Assembly: GCF_019218635.1 (NCBI RefSeq)
Contig: NZ_JAHUZB010000001.1
Coordinates: 620,001 to 684,000, forward strand
From: Enterococcus alishanensis
Lineage (GTDB): Bacteria > Bacillota > Bacilli > Lactobacillales > Enterococcaceae
Reading direction: 5' to 3'
DNA length: 64,000 nucleotides
Positions 1 to 8,536 of the stretch are shown here, one piece after another. Within the stretch, counting starts at the first letter, position 1. Every line of letters begins with the position of its first letter. The notes under the pieces are model-generated. The model did not search any database. It was not told the DNA's origin and saw only the letters and a program-made list of their open reading frames with translations. A program made the translations under genes and the position numbers.

Positions 1-690
1 CCGCAAATTAGATATATTGGTATGTGTTGCAGTCTTTATGCACCAGAAAATGCGAATGTCGATATTCTAACTGCTGAAAAAATGGGGATCGCAGTTACAG
101 GTGTTCGTGATTATGGCGATGAAGGTGTGAAAGAATATGTGATTAGTGAACTGGTTGGATTATTACAAGGTAATGGTCCTGCGATGTGGAAGAATGATGC
201 GACAGAGCTGACAGGATTAAAAGTTGGCATACTAGGTATGGGAACATTAGGCTCACTTTTAGCAGAAACATTTCGCTTTTTTAATTCAGAAGTTTATTAT
301 TACAGCCGAACAAGAAAAATTGAACTAGAAGAAAAATATGATATAAACTATTTGGAATTACAGCAATTATTACCGACAGTGGATATTTTAATCACCAGCT
401 TAAGTAAAAATACAGTGTTGCTTAAAGAGCAAGAATTTCAATTGTTTGGAAACGAGAAGATATTGTTTAACGTATCTCTAACACCTAGTCACGACGATGG
501 AGCAGTTAAGCAGTGGCTTGCGCAACCAGGAAATTTTGTATTGGGTGATACAGCAGCATCGGTAGGTGAAACAATTACAGAATTAGACAACGTATTCGTG
601 AGTAATCGAAATGCGGGCATGACTTCCTTGGCAAAAGAACGGTTAGCAAAAAAAGTCATCCTGAATATCGAAGGCTATTTAGCTGATTAA
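1..690 (+). CDS. D-2-hydroxyacid dehydrogenase, 5'-truncated by the window edge
   Basis: The reading frame is open from base 1 (it reads P-Q-I-R-Y-I-G before the first Met at 22), so this is the C-terminal part of a longer gene. It shows the NAD-binding core of the D-isomer-specific 2-hydroxyacid dehydrogenase family: the segment before it resembles the 'lk.I...g.g.d.iD...A...GI.V' boundary, and a glycine-rich Rossmann motif GILGMGTLG lies at visible residues about 76-84. Such enzymes reduce 2-keto acids with NAD(P)H in the cytosol. The substrate cannot be told. The motif region has an NSEV/YYYSR stretch where an acidic residue often binds the ribose of NAD, so cofactor preference is open. 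No clear terminator follows. Confidence 0.75.
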   Translation, partial: PQIRYIGMCCSLYAPENANVDILTAEKMGIAVTGVRDYGDEGVKEYVISELVGLLQGNGPAMWKNDATELTGLKVGILGMGTLGSLLAETFRFFNSEVYYYSRTRKIELEEKYDINYLELQQLLPTVDILITSLSKNTVLLKEQEFQLFGNEKILFNVSLTPSHDDGAVKQWLAQPGNFVLGDTAASVGETITELDNVFVSNRNAGMTSLAKERLAKKVILNIEGYLAD

Positions 691-718
691 TAATAGTGAA
701 AAATTTCAAACTCAAGTT

Positions 719-747
719 TTGCTTCTTTCTGTAATTCTTAGTACAAT
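719..747 (+). promoter_or_regulatory. Putative promoter of the dus gene
   Basis: TTGCTT (719-724) and TACAAT (742-747) are separated by 17 bp, about 40 bp upstream of the dus start. The -35 box is a weak match. Confidence 0.4.
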
Positions 748-786
748 ATGAATGTTTTGTAAGCGTAATAGGAGGAAGAATAGATA

Positions 787-1764
787 ATGAGCAACAATTT
801 TTGGGCTGATTTACCAAAGCCCTTTTTTATACTAGCACCAATGGAAGATGTGACTGATGTCGTTTTTCGTCATGTAGTCAAGGAGGCTGGCGCACCCGAC
901 GTATTTTTTACTGAGTTTACTAATTCAGATAGCTTTTGCCATCCGGAAGGAATCGAAAGTGTTCGTGGACGATTGACTTTTACTGAAGATGAACAACCGA
1001 TGGTAGCACATATTTGGGGTGATAAACCAGAATTTTTCAAAGAGATGAGTATCAGTCTTGCGGAAATGGGCTTTAGTGGTATTGATTTGAACATGGGTTG
1101 TCCGGTGCCAAATGTTGCTGAGAGAGGAAAAGGCAGCGGGCTGATTCTACGACCAGATGTTGCTGCTGAATTAATTCAGGCGGCCAAAGCAGGTGGCTTA
1201 CCAGTGAGTGTCAAAACACGTATTGGTTTTAATGAAATGGCTGAACTTGAAGCTTGGATCAGTCATTTATTAAAACAAGATATTGCTAATTTGTCGGTTC
1301 ATTTACGGACAAGAAAAGAAATGAGCAAAGTAGATGCCCATCGGGAAGTGATTCCTCAAATTATTGCTTTACGGGATAAAATTGCGCCCGATACATTGAT
1401 TACTATTAATGGAGATATTTCAGATCGCCAGATGGGTATAGAGTTAGCTGAAAAGTACGGCGTTGATGGGATAATGATTGGTCGTGGGATTTTCAAGAAT
1501 CCTTATGCTTTTGAAAAAGAACCACAAAATCATACACCAAAAGAATTGATTGGTTTGCTACAATTACAAATTGATTTACAAGATCAGTTTGCAGAAAAAG
1601 TTCCTCGTTCAATCGTTGGTTTACATCGATTCTTCAAAATATATATCAAAGGATTTCCGGGAGCCAATGATTTACGTGTGAAATTGATGAATACAAAATC
1701 CACCCAACAAGTCAGAGAAATCTTAGCTGAATTCCAGCAAGAAAGACCAGAAATATTTGCATAA
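787..1764 (+). CDS. dus: tRNA-dihydrouridine synthase (Dus family)
   Basis: FMN-dependent Dus enzymes reduce specific uridines in the D-loop and other positions of tRNA. The 325-residue length is normal for the family. The N-terminal LAPMEDVTD motif opens the TIM barrel, and the catalytic-cysteine motif N-M-G-C-P-x-P lies at residues 102-108 with Cys105. A GRGIFKNP phosphate-binding motif is near residues 232-239. The start is supported by an AGGAGGAA ribosome site 9 bases upstream. It stands alone, with its own promoter and terminator. It resembles the branch of COG0042 found in enterococci and is not the DusB next to lysS; which uridine it modifies is not known from the sequence. Confidence 0.92.
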   Translation: MSNNFWADLPKPFFILAPMEDVTDVVFRHVVKEAGAPDVFFTEFTNSDSFCHPEGIESVRGRLTFTEDEQPMVAHIWGDKPEFFKEMSISLAEMGFSGIDLNMGCPVPNVAERGKGSGLILRPDVAAELIQAAKAGGLPVSVKTRIGFNEMAELEAWISHLLKQDIANLSVHLRTRKEMSKVDAHREVIPQIIALRDKIAPDTLITINGDISDRQMGIELAEKYGVDGIMIGRGIFKNPYAFEKEPQNHTPKELIGLLQLQIDLQDQFAEKVPRSIVGLHRFFKIYIKGFPGANDLRVKLMNTKSTQQVREILAEFQQERPEIFA

Positions 1765-1771
1765 TAAGCTT

Positions 1772-1799
1772 GAGTCTCAGAGGGATCTGAGGCTTTTTC
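1772..1799 (+). terminator. Intrinsic terminator after dus
   Basis: Stem CTCAGA (1776-1781) and TCTGAG (1786-1791), extended outward with wobble pairs, 4-base loop, followed by TTTTT. Confidence 0.8.
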
Positions 1800-1830
1800 A
1801 TTTTATTTCAAAATTTTTTTCTTTTTGTGC

Positions 1831-1861
1831 TTGACTTAAAGTCCACTTTAAGTTGTAGGAT
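1831..1861 (+). promoter_or_regulatory. MerR-type promoter with 19-bp spacer and operator
   Basis: A -35 box TTGACT (1831-1836) and a -10 box TAGGAT (1856-1861) are 19 bp apart. The spacer holds a perfect inverted repeat ACTTAAAGT-CC-ACTTTAAGT (1834-1853). An overlong spacer carrying a dyad is the hallmark of promoters activated by DNA distortion by MerR-family regulators. No merR gene lies in the window. Confidence 0.85.
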
Positions 1862-1886
1862 GTTCAAGTACGAAAGGGGAAATATC

Positions 1887-3656
1887 ATGTTATTACAAAA
1901 AACGTTATTAGAAAAAATTGAAGGACCACAAGATTTAAAAAACTTATCACCTGAAGAATTACTACAAGTGTCAACTGAAGCTCGTCAAGCTTTATTGGAA
2001 AAAATTAGCAGTCATGGCGGACACAATGGCCCAAATTTAGGGGTAGTAGAGATGACAGTTGCTTTGCATTATGTTTTTGATTCACCGCGAGACAAATTTA
2101 TTTTTGATGTTTCTCATCAATCTTATATTCACAAAATGTTGACAGGTCGGATGCAAGCATTTACTGATGCAGCGCATTATGATGATTTTTCTGGTTATAC
2201 TAATCCAAAAGAAAGTGAGCATGATTTATTTACGGTGGGTCATACTTCTACTTCTTTATCATTAGCTAATGGCGTGGCTAAAGCTCGCGACTTGAAAAAT
2301 GAAAATAGTAATGTAGTGGCTGTGATTGGTGATGGGTCACTTTCTGGTGGTTTGGCTTATGAAGGTTTAAATAATATTGTTGAACAAGGAACCAACACGA
2401 TTGTTATTGTTAATGATAATGATCAATCCATCGCTGATAATTTTGGCGGTCTTTATGGCAACTTGAAGGCTCTAAGAGAATCAAACGGTCAAGTAGAAAA
2501 TAATTTTTTCAAGGCATTAGGCTTTGACTATTACTATTTAAATGATGGAAATGATTTAACAGCTTTAATCAGTTTATTTGAAACGGTGAAAGATGTGAAT
2601 CATCCAGTTTTATTGCATATTCATACGGTTAAAGGAAAAGGATTTAAATTTGCAGAAGAAAATCGTGAGCAATTTCATGCTGGGGGACCATTTAGTCTGA
2701 CGACAGGAGAATATCTTGGTAGTGGAAATCATCCCGCCACTTATAGTAGTGTTACAGCAGAATTCTTACTAGAAAAAATGGCGAAGGATCCTAAAATTGT
2801 CGCGATTAATGCAGGTACGCCAATGCTTTTATTTAATCAAGCACAGCGTCAACAAGCAGGGAAACAATTTGTTGATGTAGGTATTGCTGAAGAACAGGCA
2901 GCAACTATGACAGCTGGTTTAGCAAAAAATGGTGCAAAACCAGTTTGGGCAGTTTATTCAACCTTCATGCAAAGAAGTTATGATCAAATCTCTCATGATT
3001 TAGCTTTAAATGATTTACCAGGCACAATTTTAGTTTATGGGGCTTCGGTTAATAGCATGAATGATGAAAGTCATTTGGGCATATTTGACATTCCTTTTCT
3101 AAGTCATATTCCTAATTTGGTTTATTTAGCACCCACAAATAAAGAAGAATATTTGGCCATGTTAGATTGGTCACTTGAACAAACCAATCATCCTGTAGCG
3201 ATTCGAGTACCAGTGGGTGATTTAATTGAGACGGGCAAAAAGGATGTGACTGATTATAGTCAATTATTCAAAAATCAAGTGGTAGCAAAAGGTTCAAAAG
3301 TTGCTTTGATTGGTGTGGGGAATTTTTATTCTTTAGCGGAAAAAGTAGCTGCTGACTTAAAAGAAAAACTAGATTTACAGTCTACCTTGATTAATCCAAA
3401 ATTTATTTCTGGTTTAGATACTGAATTGTTAGATTCCTTAAAAGAAAATCATCAAGTGGTTGTAACATTAGAAGATGGGATTTTAGATGGTGGGTATGGT
3501 CAAACAATCGCCAGTTACTTAGGTGATTCTGATTTACACATCCAGAATTATGGATTGGAAAAAGCTTTTCATGATCGGTTTGAAGCGACAGAATTGTTAG
3601 CAGATAGTGGGCTGACTACTGATCAGATTGTCCGTAAAATTCTGGCAAAAATATAA
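1887..3656 (+). CDS. 1-deoxy-D-xylulose-5-phosphate synthase-like thiamine enzyme
   Basis: A 589-residue thiamine-diphosphate enzyme of the DXS family. The TPP motif GDGSLSGG is near residues 148-155, followed by NDNDQS; the transketolase-like pyrimidine domain carries FMQRSYDQ. I start it at the ATG at 1887, which has AAAGGGGA upstream; an in-frame start at 1827 would lie upstream of the -35 box and run through the promoter. It diverges from true DXS: the usual GADGPTHHG loop reads NSMNDESHLG, so the conserved Asp is replaced, and the RYPRG motif reads RVPVG. Enterococcaceae normally make isoprenoids by the mevalonate route and no other MEP gene is present here. It may act on other 2-keto acid/aldehyde pairs. 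The MerR-type promoter suggests induction by a reactive aldehyde, metal or thiol stress. Confidence 0.8.
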   Translation: MLLQKTLLEKIEGPQDLKNLSPEELLQVSTEARQALLEKISSHGGHNGPNLGVVEMTVALHYVFDSPRDKFIFDVSHQSYIHKMLTGRMQAFTDAAHYDDFSGYTNPKESEHDLFTVGHTSTSLSLANGVAKARDLKNENSNVVAVIGDGSLSGGLAYEGLNNIVEQGTNTIVIVNDNDQSIADNFGGLYGNLKALRESNGQVENNFFKALGFDYYYLNDGNDLTALISLFETVKDVNHPVLLHIHTVKGKGFKFAEENREQFHAGGPFSLTTGEYLGSGNHPATYSSVTAEFLLEKMAKDPKIVAINAGTPMLLFNQAQRQQAGKQFVDVGIAEEQAATMTAGLAKNGAKPVWAVYSTFMQRSYDQISHDLALNDLPGTILVYGASVNSMNDESHLGIFDIPFLSHIPNLVYLAPTNKEEYLAMLDWSLEQTNHPVAIRVPVGDLIETGKKDVTDYSQLFKNQVVAKGSKVALIGVGNFYSLAEKVAADLKEKLDLQSTLINPKFISGLDTELLDSLKENHQVVVTLEDGILDGGYGQTIASYLGDSDLHIQNYGLEKAFHDRFEATELLADSGLTTDQIVRKILAKI

Positions 3657-3657
3657 G

Positions 3658-3693
3658 AAAAGGTAGCCAGCTAAAAAGTTGGCTACCTTTTTT
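3658..3693. terminator. Bidirectional terminator
   Basis: AAAAGGTAGCCA (3658-3669) pairs with TGGCTACCTTTT (3680-3691); A-rich on one side and T-rich on the other, so it can serve the DXS-like gene and the convergent SDR gene. Confidence 0.9.
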
Positions 3694-3695
3694 GA

Positions 3696-4472
3696 CTAAA
3701 CGATGGTTGCACCACCGTCAACAGTAATAAATTGACCAGTTACATAACTTGAAGCATCAGATGAGAAGAATAAAAGAGCGCCATTTAATTCTCCTCGTTT
3801 ACCAGGACGAGAAGCTGGTGTGTTAAAGTTGTATCCTTTTAAGAAATCATCGTTTTTGAATAGGGTGCCTTCTGTCATTTCACTTTCGAAAAGACCAGGA
3901 CCTACTGAGTTTACAGTGATATTATCTTGCGCATAAGAAGCGGCCATCCCCATTGTTAAGCCACGAACTGCATCTTTTGATGCGTTATAGTTATGGCGCC
4001 ATAAAACGGGAATTTTATCAGCAATAATTGCGTTCACCGAAGCGATGTTAACAATTTTACCGTATTTAGCTTTGCGCATATGAGGGACCACATATTTACT
4101 CATGAAGAATGGACCTTTAACATTGATATTCATCCCGGTATCCCAATCTTTTTCAGAGATATCTTCAACGCCACCACCGATAGCAATTCCGGCATTGTTC
4201 AGTAAAATATCAATTTTTCCAAAGGTATCAATAACTTTTTGAACCCCTGCTTTAACTGCTTCTTCGTTTGTTACATCAGTCGGTACAACTAACGCTTTGC
4301 GGCCCATTTTTTCAATATCAGCAGCCACTTGTTCTAGTTTTTCTGCACGTCTTGCAAAAAGAGCGACATCCGCACCGTTTTCAGCATAAGCTCTGGCAGC
4401 ATCTGCACCTAGACCGGAAGATGCTCCTGTTACAATTGCGACTTTCCCTGATAAATTAAACAAATTTGACAT
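3696..4472 (-). CDS. SDR-family oxidoreductase
   Basis: A classical short-chain dehydrogenase/reductase of 258 residues. The TGASSGLG cofactor motif is at residues 15-22, NNAG at 92-95, and the catalytic Ser145, Tyr162 and Lys166 (YNASK) are in place. The C-terminus ends in the common VTGQFITVDGG pattern. Two arginines after the second strand (FARR, 39-42) suggest NADPH. It resembles gluconate 5-dehydrogenase and 3-oxoacyl-ACP reductase homologues, but neighbours do not tell the substrate. AAAGGGG precedes the ATG. It is convergent with the DXS-like gene and shares its terminator. Confidence 0.88.
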   Translation of the reverse strand: MSNLFNLSGKVAIVTGASSGLGADAARAYAENGADVALFARRAEKLEQVAADIEKMGRKALVVPTDVTNEEAVKAGVQKVIDTFGKIDILLNNAGIAIGGGVEDISEKDWDTGMNINVKGPFFMSKYVVPHMRKAKYGKIVNIASVNAIIADKIPVLWRHNYNASKDAVRGLTMGMAASYAQDNITVNSVGPGLFESEMTEGTLFKNDDFLKGYNFNTPASRPGKRGELNGALLFFSSDASSYVTGQFITVDGGATIV

Positions 4473-4690
4473 AATTGAAACCCCTTTCTATAACAACTAT
4501 TATTAGTATAACGCAATTGTGAATGTTCTACCAACACAATCATAGTGGCCCCTCAAAAAATAATTTAATCTATTGCATTTTTAAGATCTAAAACAAGCAA
4601 TTTTATAAAGGTATCTGAATTAAAAAAAGAAAAGCATAAAAAAAATTGTAGAAAAGTGCTAAAAACAAACTTTTTTTGTAAAAAAATACT

Positions 4691-4727
4691 GATAATGATT
4701 CTCAATCATTTTTCTGTGTGTTATACT
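4691..4727 (+). promoter_or_regulatory. Fur-box-like operator and promoter of the DUF454-ABC operon
   Basis: GATAATGATTCTCAATCAT (4691-4709) matches the 19-bp Fur consensus at 14 positions and contains a perfect ATGATT-CTC-AATCAT dyad. It covers a weak -35 (TTCTCA, 4699-4704), 17 bp from a good -10 TATACT (4722-4727). A bound repressor there would block transcription. The 279-bp gap 4473-4751 holds no gene otherwise. Confidence 0.7.
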
Positions 4728-4751
4728 TAACAAAAAAGTAGGAGTGTTGAG

Positions 4752-5153
4752 ATGAAGAAAGGATTATTTATTTTCTTAGGTAGCATGACCTTTGCATTAG
4801 GAACGCTGGGTATTTTTCTACCGTTTTTACCGACAACAGTCTTTTATTTATTAACTGGCTTTTTTTGGTTAAGAAGTTCAGATAAATTGTATCAAAAATT
4901 TGTTCAATCTGATAAGTATCAGCGATATGTGAAAAGTCCCATTATTGAAAAGAAGATTACTAATAAAGGTATGATTCGGATGTTCTTGATGATCTTTATT
5001 ATTTTCTTGATTCCTGGCTTGTTGGTAGACAATACTATCATGCGAATCTCATTAGCAGTTGTCTATATATGTCACGTTATTGGCTTAACTTGGTATTTAA
5101 GAGGGAAGAAAGCTCGAAAATTTAAGTCTGAAAAGATAGGTGAACTAGATTGA
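4752..5153 (+). CDS. DUF454 (YbaN-like) small membrane protein
   Basis: 133 residues with an N-terminal hydrophobic hairpin containing GTLGIFLPFLPTTVF, the hallmark of the DUF454/YbaN family, and two further membrane segments near residues 78-95 and 97-113. The C-terminus is basic and cytosolic. The molecular function of the family is not established. It is the first gene of a three-gene operon: its stop overlaps the TTG start of the next gene by four bases. The Fur-like box upstream suggests a role in iron or haem handling together with the ABC pair. Confidence 0.8.
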   Translation: MKKGLFIFLGSMTFALGTLGIFLPFLPTTVFYLLTGFFWLRSSDKLYQKFVQSDKYQRYVKSPIIEKKITNKGMIRMFLMIFIIFLIPGLLVDNTIMRISLAVVYICHVIGLTWYLRGKKARKFKSEKIGELD

Positions 5154-6859
5154 TTGATCAGCGTTTATTTAAATTAACTGAGAAGAAAAATCTGATTAAG
5201 CTAGTCTTAGTCAGACTTTTTTCTTTGGCTCTATCTATCATTATGTGGTGGCAAATTGCTGGTAAGCTAGCGAATTACCTCGCTGGAGAGCCAGTCAATT
5301 TGTTGCCATTAATTTTGACCTTGATAGCAGTCATTATCTTAAAAGCATTGAGTAACAAGTGGTCAGAGCGCTTAACATATAGAGCTTCGGCAGATTTACG
5401 TTTAAAACTGCGTCACCAAGTAATGACAAAAGCCTTTCGTTTAGGGAAAAGTCAAGAGCAATTACCACAAGCAACTTTGGCGCAACTATCTGTTGATGGA
5501 ATTGAACAGTTAGAAATTTATTATGCGCGTTTTTTACCACAATTATTTTATTGTGTCTTGGCTTCTTTGTTAATTTTTGCTACCTTAGTGCAATTTGCGG
5601 TTTTCCCAGCAATTATTTTGTTAATCTGCATGCCACTGATTCCAGTTGTTATCATGAGTGTTATGAAAATTGCTAAAAAGATATTAGATAAATATTGGAC
5701 CCGTTATACTGACTTGGGCGCAAAATTTCATGAAAACCTAAGTGGCTTAGCAACCTTAAAGGCTTATCATCAAGATGAAGCACGACAAAAAAATGCAAAA
5801 GACAGTGCAGAGCAATTCAGAAAAATTACCATGCGATTATTGTCGATGCAATTAAATTCGATTACCGTAATGGATATTATTTCTTATTCTGGTGCGGCAT
5901 TAGGGATTGGTTTAGCTTTAATCAGTTATCAAAATGGACAAATATCAATCATGGGTGTTTTAATGTTCGTTTTATTAGGAGCTGAATTTTTTATTCCCAT
6001 GCGTCAGTTAGGTTCATTATTTCATGTAGCAATGAATGGGATCAGTGCTTGTAAAAAACTATTTGATTATTTGGCGTTACCAGAACAGATCTATGGTGAA
6101 AAAGATATGAATCATGTCAGTGAAATTCAATTCAAACATGTCGATTTTGGCTATACGGATTATGCGCTGGCTTTAAAAGATGTCTCCCTCGAATTCAAAA
6201 AAGGACATTTCACAGCGATAGTGGGCCAATCTGGTTCTGGAAAAAGCACTTTAGTTCAACTGATGCTTCATCGCTTTCAAGATTATCAGGGTCAAATTGT
6301 TTGGGATCAATTAGAGTTGCAAGAGCTAAGTCATAAAAGCCTGACGAATTTAAGTACTTTGGTGGATAATAAGGGTTACATTTATCCGATGAGTATTCGT
6401 GATAATTTATTATTGGGTAATAAAACAGCCAGTGAAACAGAATTGTGGCGAGTTTTATCAGAGGTTCAATTAATTGATTTTGTAAAAGGTAGACCCTATC
6501 AATTAGATGAAATTTTAAATGAAAATGGCAGTGATTTATCTGGAGGTCAGAGACAACGATTGCTATTAGCGCGAGCTTTATTAAAAAAATCTGATGTTTA
6601 TATTTTTGATGAAATTACCTCAGGTGTTGATTTAGCAAGTGAAGAAATTATTCTAGATTGTTTGAAACAACTGGCACAGAAAAAAATTATTATTTTTATC
6701 TCTCATCGTTTATACAATGTACTATCTGCGGATCAAATTTATGTGTTTGAAAATGGAAGAATCGTCGAGGCGGGAACGCCAGAAGAGCTACAAGCCCAAA
6801 CAGGCTACTTTAATAATTATTTTGCTGAAGAAGTCGAAGTATTTTCGGGAGGGCAATAG
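5150..6859 (+). CDS. ABC transporter, fused permease/ATPase (CydD-like), subunit 1
   Basis: A 569-residue half-transporter with an exporter-type six-helix membrane domain (about residues 15-300) followed by an ATPase. Walker A GQSGSGKST is at residues 359-367, the signature LSGGQRQRL is intact, Walker B is VYIFDEIT and the H-loop is SHR. It begins with TTG at 5150, overlapping the preceding stop (TTGA), which implies translational coupling. The next gene starts directly after its stop, so the two should form a heterodimer. Relatives include CydDC-type thiol exporters and the exporter-fold siderophore importers; the Fur-like box favours an iron or haem-related cargo, but this is inference. Confidence 0.88.
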   Translation: MIDQRLFKLTEKKNLIKLVLVRLFSLALSIIMWWQIAGKLANYLAGEPVNLLPLILTLIAVIILKALSNKWSERLTYRASADLRLKLRHQVMTKAFRLGKSQEQLPQATLAQLSVDGIEQLEIYYARFLPQLFYCVLASLLIFATLVQFAVFPAIILLICMPLIPVVIMSVMKIAKKILDKYWTRYTDLGAKFHENLSGLATLKAYHQDEARQKNAKDSAEQFRKITMRLLSMQLNSITVMDIISYSGAALGIGLALISYQNGQISIMGVLMFVLLGAEFFIPMRQLGSLFHVAMNGISACKKLFDYLALPEQIYGEKDMNHVSEIQFKHVDFGYTDYALALKDVSLEFKKGHFTAIVGQSGSGKSTLVQLMLHRFQDYQGQIVWDQLELQELSHKSLTNLSTLVDNKGYIYPMSIRDNLLLGNKTASETELWRVLSEVQLIDFVKGRPYQLDEILNENGSDLSGGQRQRLLLARALLKKSDVYIFDEITSGVDLASEEIILDCLKQLAQKKIIIFISHRLYNVLSADQIYVFENGRIVEAGTPEELQAQTGYFNNYFAEEVEVFSGGQ

Positions 6860-8515
6860 ATGAAAGAGAAAACAATTATTCGCTGGCTATTATCTTTTGT
6901 GTTCAGCGAAAAGAAAAAAGTTGCTTTAGCTGTCCTTTTAGGAATTATTAGCAATTTGGCTGTCATTGCGATTCCAATAGTCGGCGTAATTTCTTTGTTG
7001 CGCTTAATTGGTGGCGAAATGTCACAGGGGTTTCGACCATTAATAATCATGGTTTTTTGTGGTGTTTTAAGAGGTGTTTGTCGCTATTTAGAGCAATATT
7101 TAAACCATGACATTGCTTTTAGTTTATTGGCAGATATTCGTGATTATATTTTTGCAACAGTTAGAAGATTAGGTCCGGGCAAATTAAGTGGGAAAAATAG
7201 TGGTGATTTAGTCACAGCTATTACTTCAGACGTCGAAGCTTTAGAGGTATTTTTTGCCCACACAATTTCTCCAGTGCTGATTGCGACCGGTACCACGATA
7301 GTGACTTTTATTTTTTTAGCAAGTTATAATCTATTATTAGCAATAGTTTTGCTGATTGGACAAATTGTCGTTGGTATTTTCATTCCAATATTTGGTTATC
7401 GAAAAAGTAGTCAGTTAGGTGATGATTATCAAGCGGCCTTCGTCCAATTAAACCAAAATGTTATGGAAAATGTTGCTAGTCTAACAGATATCGATCAATA
7501 TCAGCTTGCTTCTGATCGTTTAACCAAACTTGATCAGGCAGGTAAAAAATTAAATCAACAATATGACCGTCGCTTAAAACAAGAAAGCTTTTTAAAAATA
7601 TTTAGCGAAACAGTTTTATTAATAACGGCTATCGCAATTTTTGTACTAGCCAATCAGCTTCATTTAAGTAGTGAAATAGTTGTAGTCAGTGTGGTATTAA
7701 GCTTGAGTTCTTTTGGTCCTGTTCTAGCACTAAGCGGTTTAGGCAGTGCACTGTTGACAACTTTTGCCAGTGGAAGAAGGCTTTATCAACTGACGAATGA
7801 AGCAGCAGCAGTTACTTTTCAAAATAGTCAACAAACATTGGCAAATTTTGCAACGGCTGGTTTAACAGATGTATCTTTTTCCTATGATACAAAGGAAGTT
7901 TTAAAGGATTTAAGTTTGTCAATTCGTCACGGAGAAATTATCGGAATAGGTGGTGAGAGTGGTAACGGAAAAAGCACGTTAATCAAATTATTGATGCGTT
8001 ACTGGGATCCTCAAAGTGGCTATTTACAAATGAATCATCATGACTTAAAAACGATCGATGAAACAACTTTGCATCAAATTGAAGGTGTCATGGAACAACA
8101 GACTTTTATTTTTGAAGATACTTTAGCGGCTAATATTGCGATTGGAAAAAGTACTGCAACAAATGCTGAAATAAAATTGGCTGCTGAAAAAGCGGCATTG
8201 TCAGAATGGATTGAGACTTTGCCAGATGGTTATAATACAGTGATTGGCGGAAACGAACGAACTGTTTCAGATGGTGAGCGACAACGGATTGGGTTGGCGA
8301 GATTATTTCTACATGATGCACCATTTTTACTTTTAGATGAACCTACTAGTAACTTGGATTATTTAAATGAGCAAGCCATTTTAAATACTTTAACCTCTGA
8401 ATTGAAACATAAAACCGTTTTGTTAATTTCTCATCGGGAGACTACTTTAGCTATTACTCAAAAACAATATGAATTAACTAATCATAAACTCAAAATAAAA
8501 AACACTAACAGCTGA
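6860..8515 (+). CDS. ABC transporter, fused permease/ATPase (CydC-like), subunit 2
   Basis: A 551-residue partner half-transporter: membrane domain (about 15-310), Walker A GESGNGKST (about 365-373), Walker B FLLLDEPTS and H-loop SHRE. Its signature motif is degenerate (VSDGERQRI where LSGGQ is usual). Paired with the intact signature of subunit 1 this predicts one competent and one weak ATP site, as in many heterodimeric exporters. The ATG follows the previous stop with no gap. Its last codons lie inside a terminator hairpin used by the convergent lacI gene. Confidence 0.88.
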   Translation: MKEKTIIRWLLSFVFSEKKKVALAVLLGIISNLAVIAIPIVGVISLLRLIGGEMSQGFRPLIIMVFCGVLRGVCRYLEQYLNHDIAFSLLADIRDYIFATVRRLGPGKLSGKNSGDLVTAITSDVEALEVFFAHTISPVLIATGTTIVTFIFLASYNLLLAIVLLIGQIVVGIFIPIFGYRKSSQLGDDYQAAFVQLNQNVMENVASLTDIDQYQLASDRLTKLDQAGKKLNQQYDRRLKQESFLKIFSETVLLITAIAIFVLANQLHLSSEIVVVSVVLSLSSFGPVLALSGLGSALLTTFASGRRLYQLTNEAAAVTFQNSQQTLANFATAGLTDVSFSYDTKEVLKDLSLSIRHGEIIGIGGESGNGKSTLIKLLMRYWDPQSGYLQMNHHDLKTIDETTLHQIEGVMEQQTFIFEDTLAANIAIGKSTATNAEIKLAAEKAALSEWIETLPDGYNTVIGGNERTVSDGERQRIGLARLFLHDAPFLLLDEPTSNLDYLNEQAILNTLTSELKHKTVLLISHRETTLAITQKQYELTNHKLKIKNTNS

Positions 8516-8536
8516 CAAATGTTTGTCAGCTGTTAG
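8505..8536 (-). terminator. Terminator overlapping both convergent stop codons
   Basis: A perfect 15-bp hairpin, CTAACAGCTGACAAA (8505-8519) and its complement (8522-8536). On the minus strand it is followed by GTGTTTTTTATTTT, so it terminates the LacI gene. It contains the last codons and stop of the ABC gene and the stop of the lacI gene. Confidence 0.85.

Noticed and set aside
738-756. cre-like sequence TGTAAGCGTAATAG before dus
   Set aside because: Only 11 of 14 consensus positions and missing the right half.
1827-1886. N-terminal extension of the DXS-like protein
   Set aside because: The frame crosses the -35/-10 boxes and MerR dyad; the ATG at 1887 has the ribosome site.
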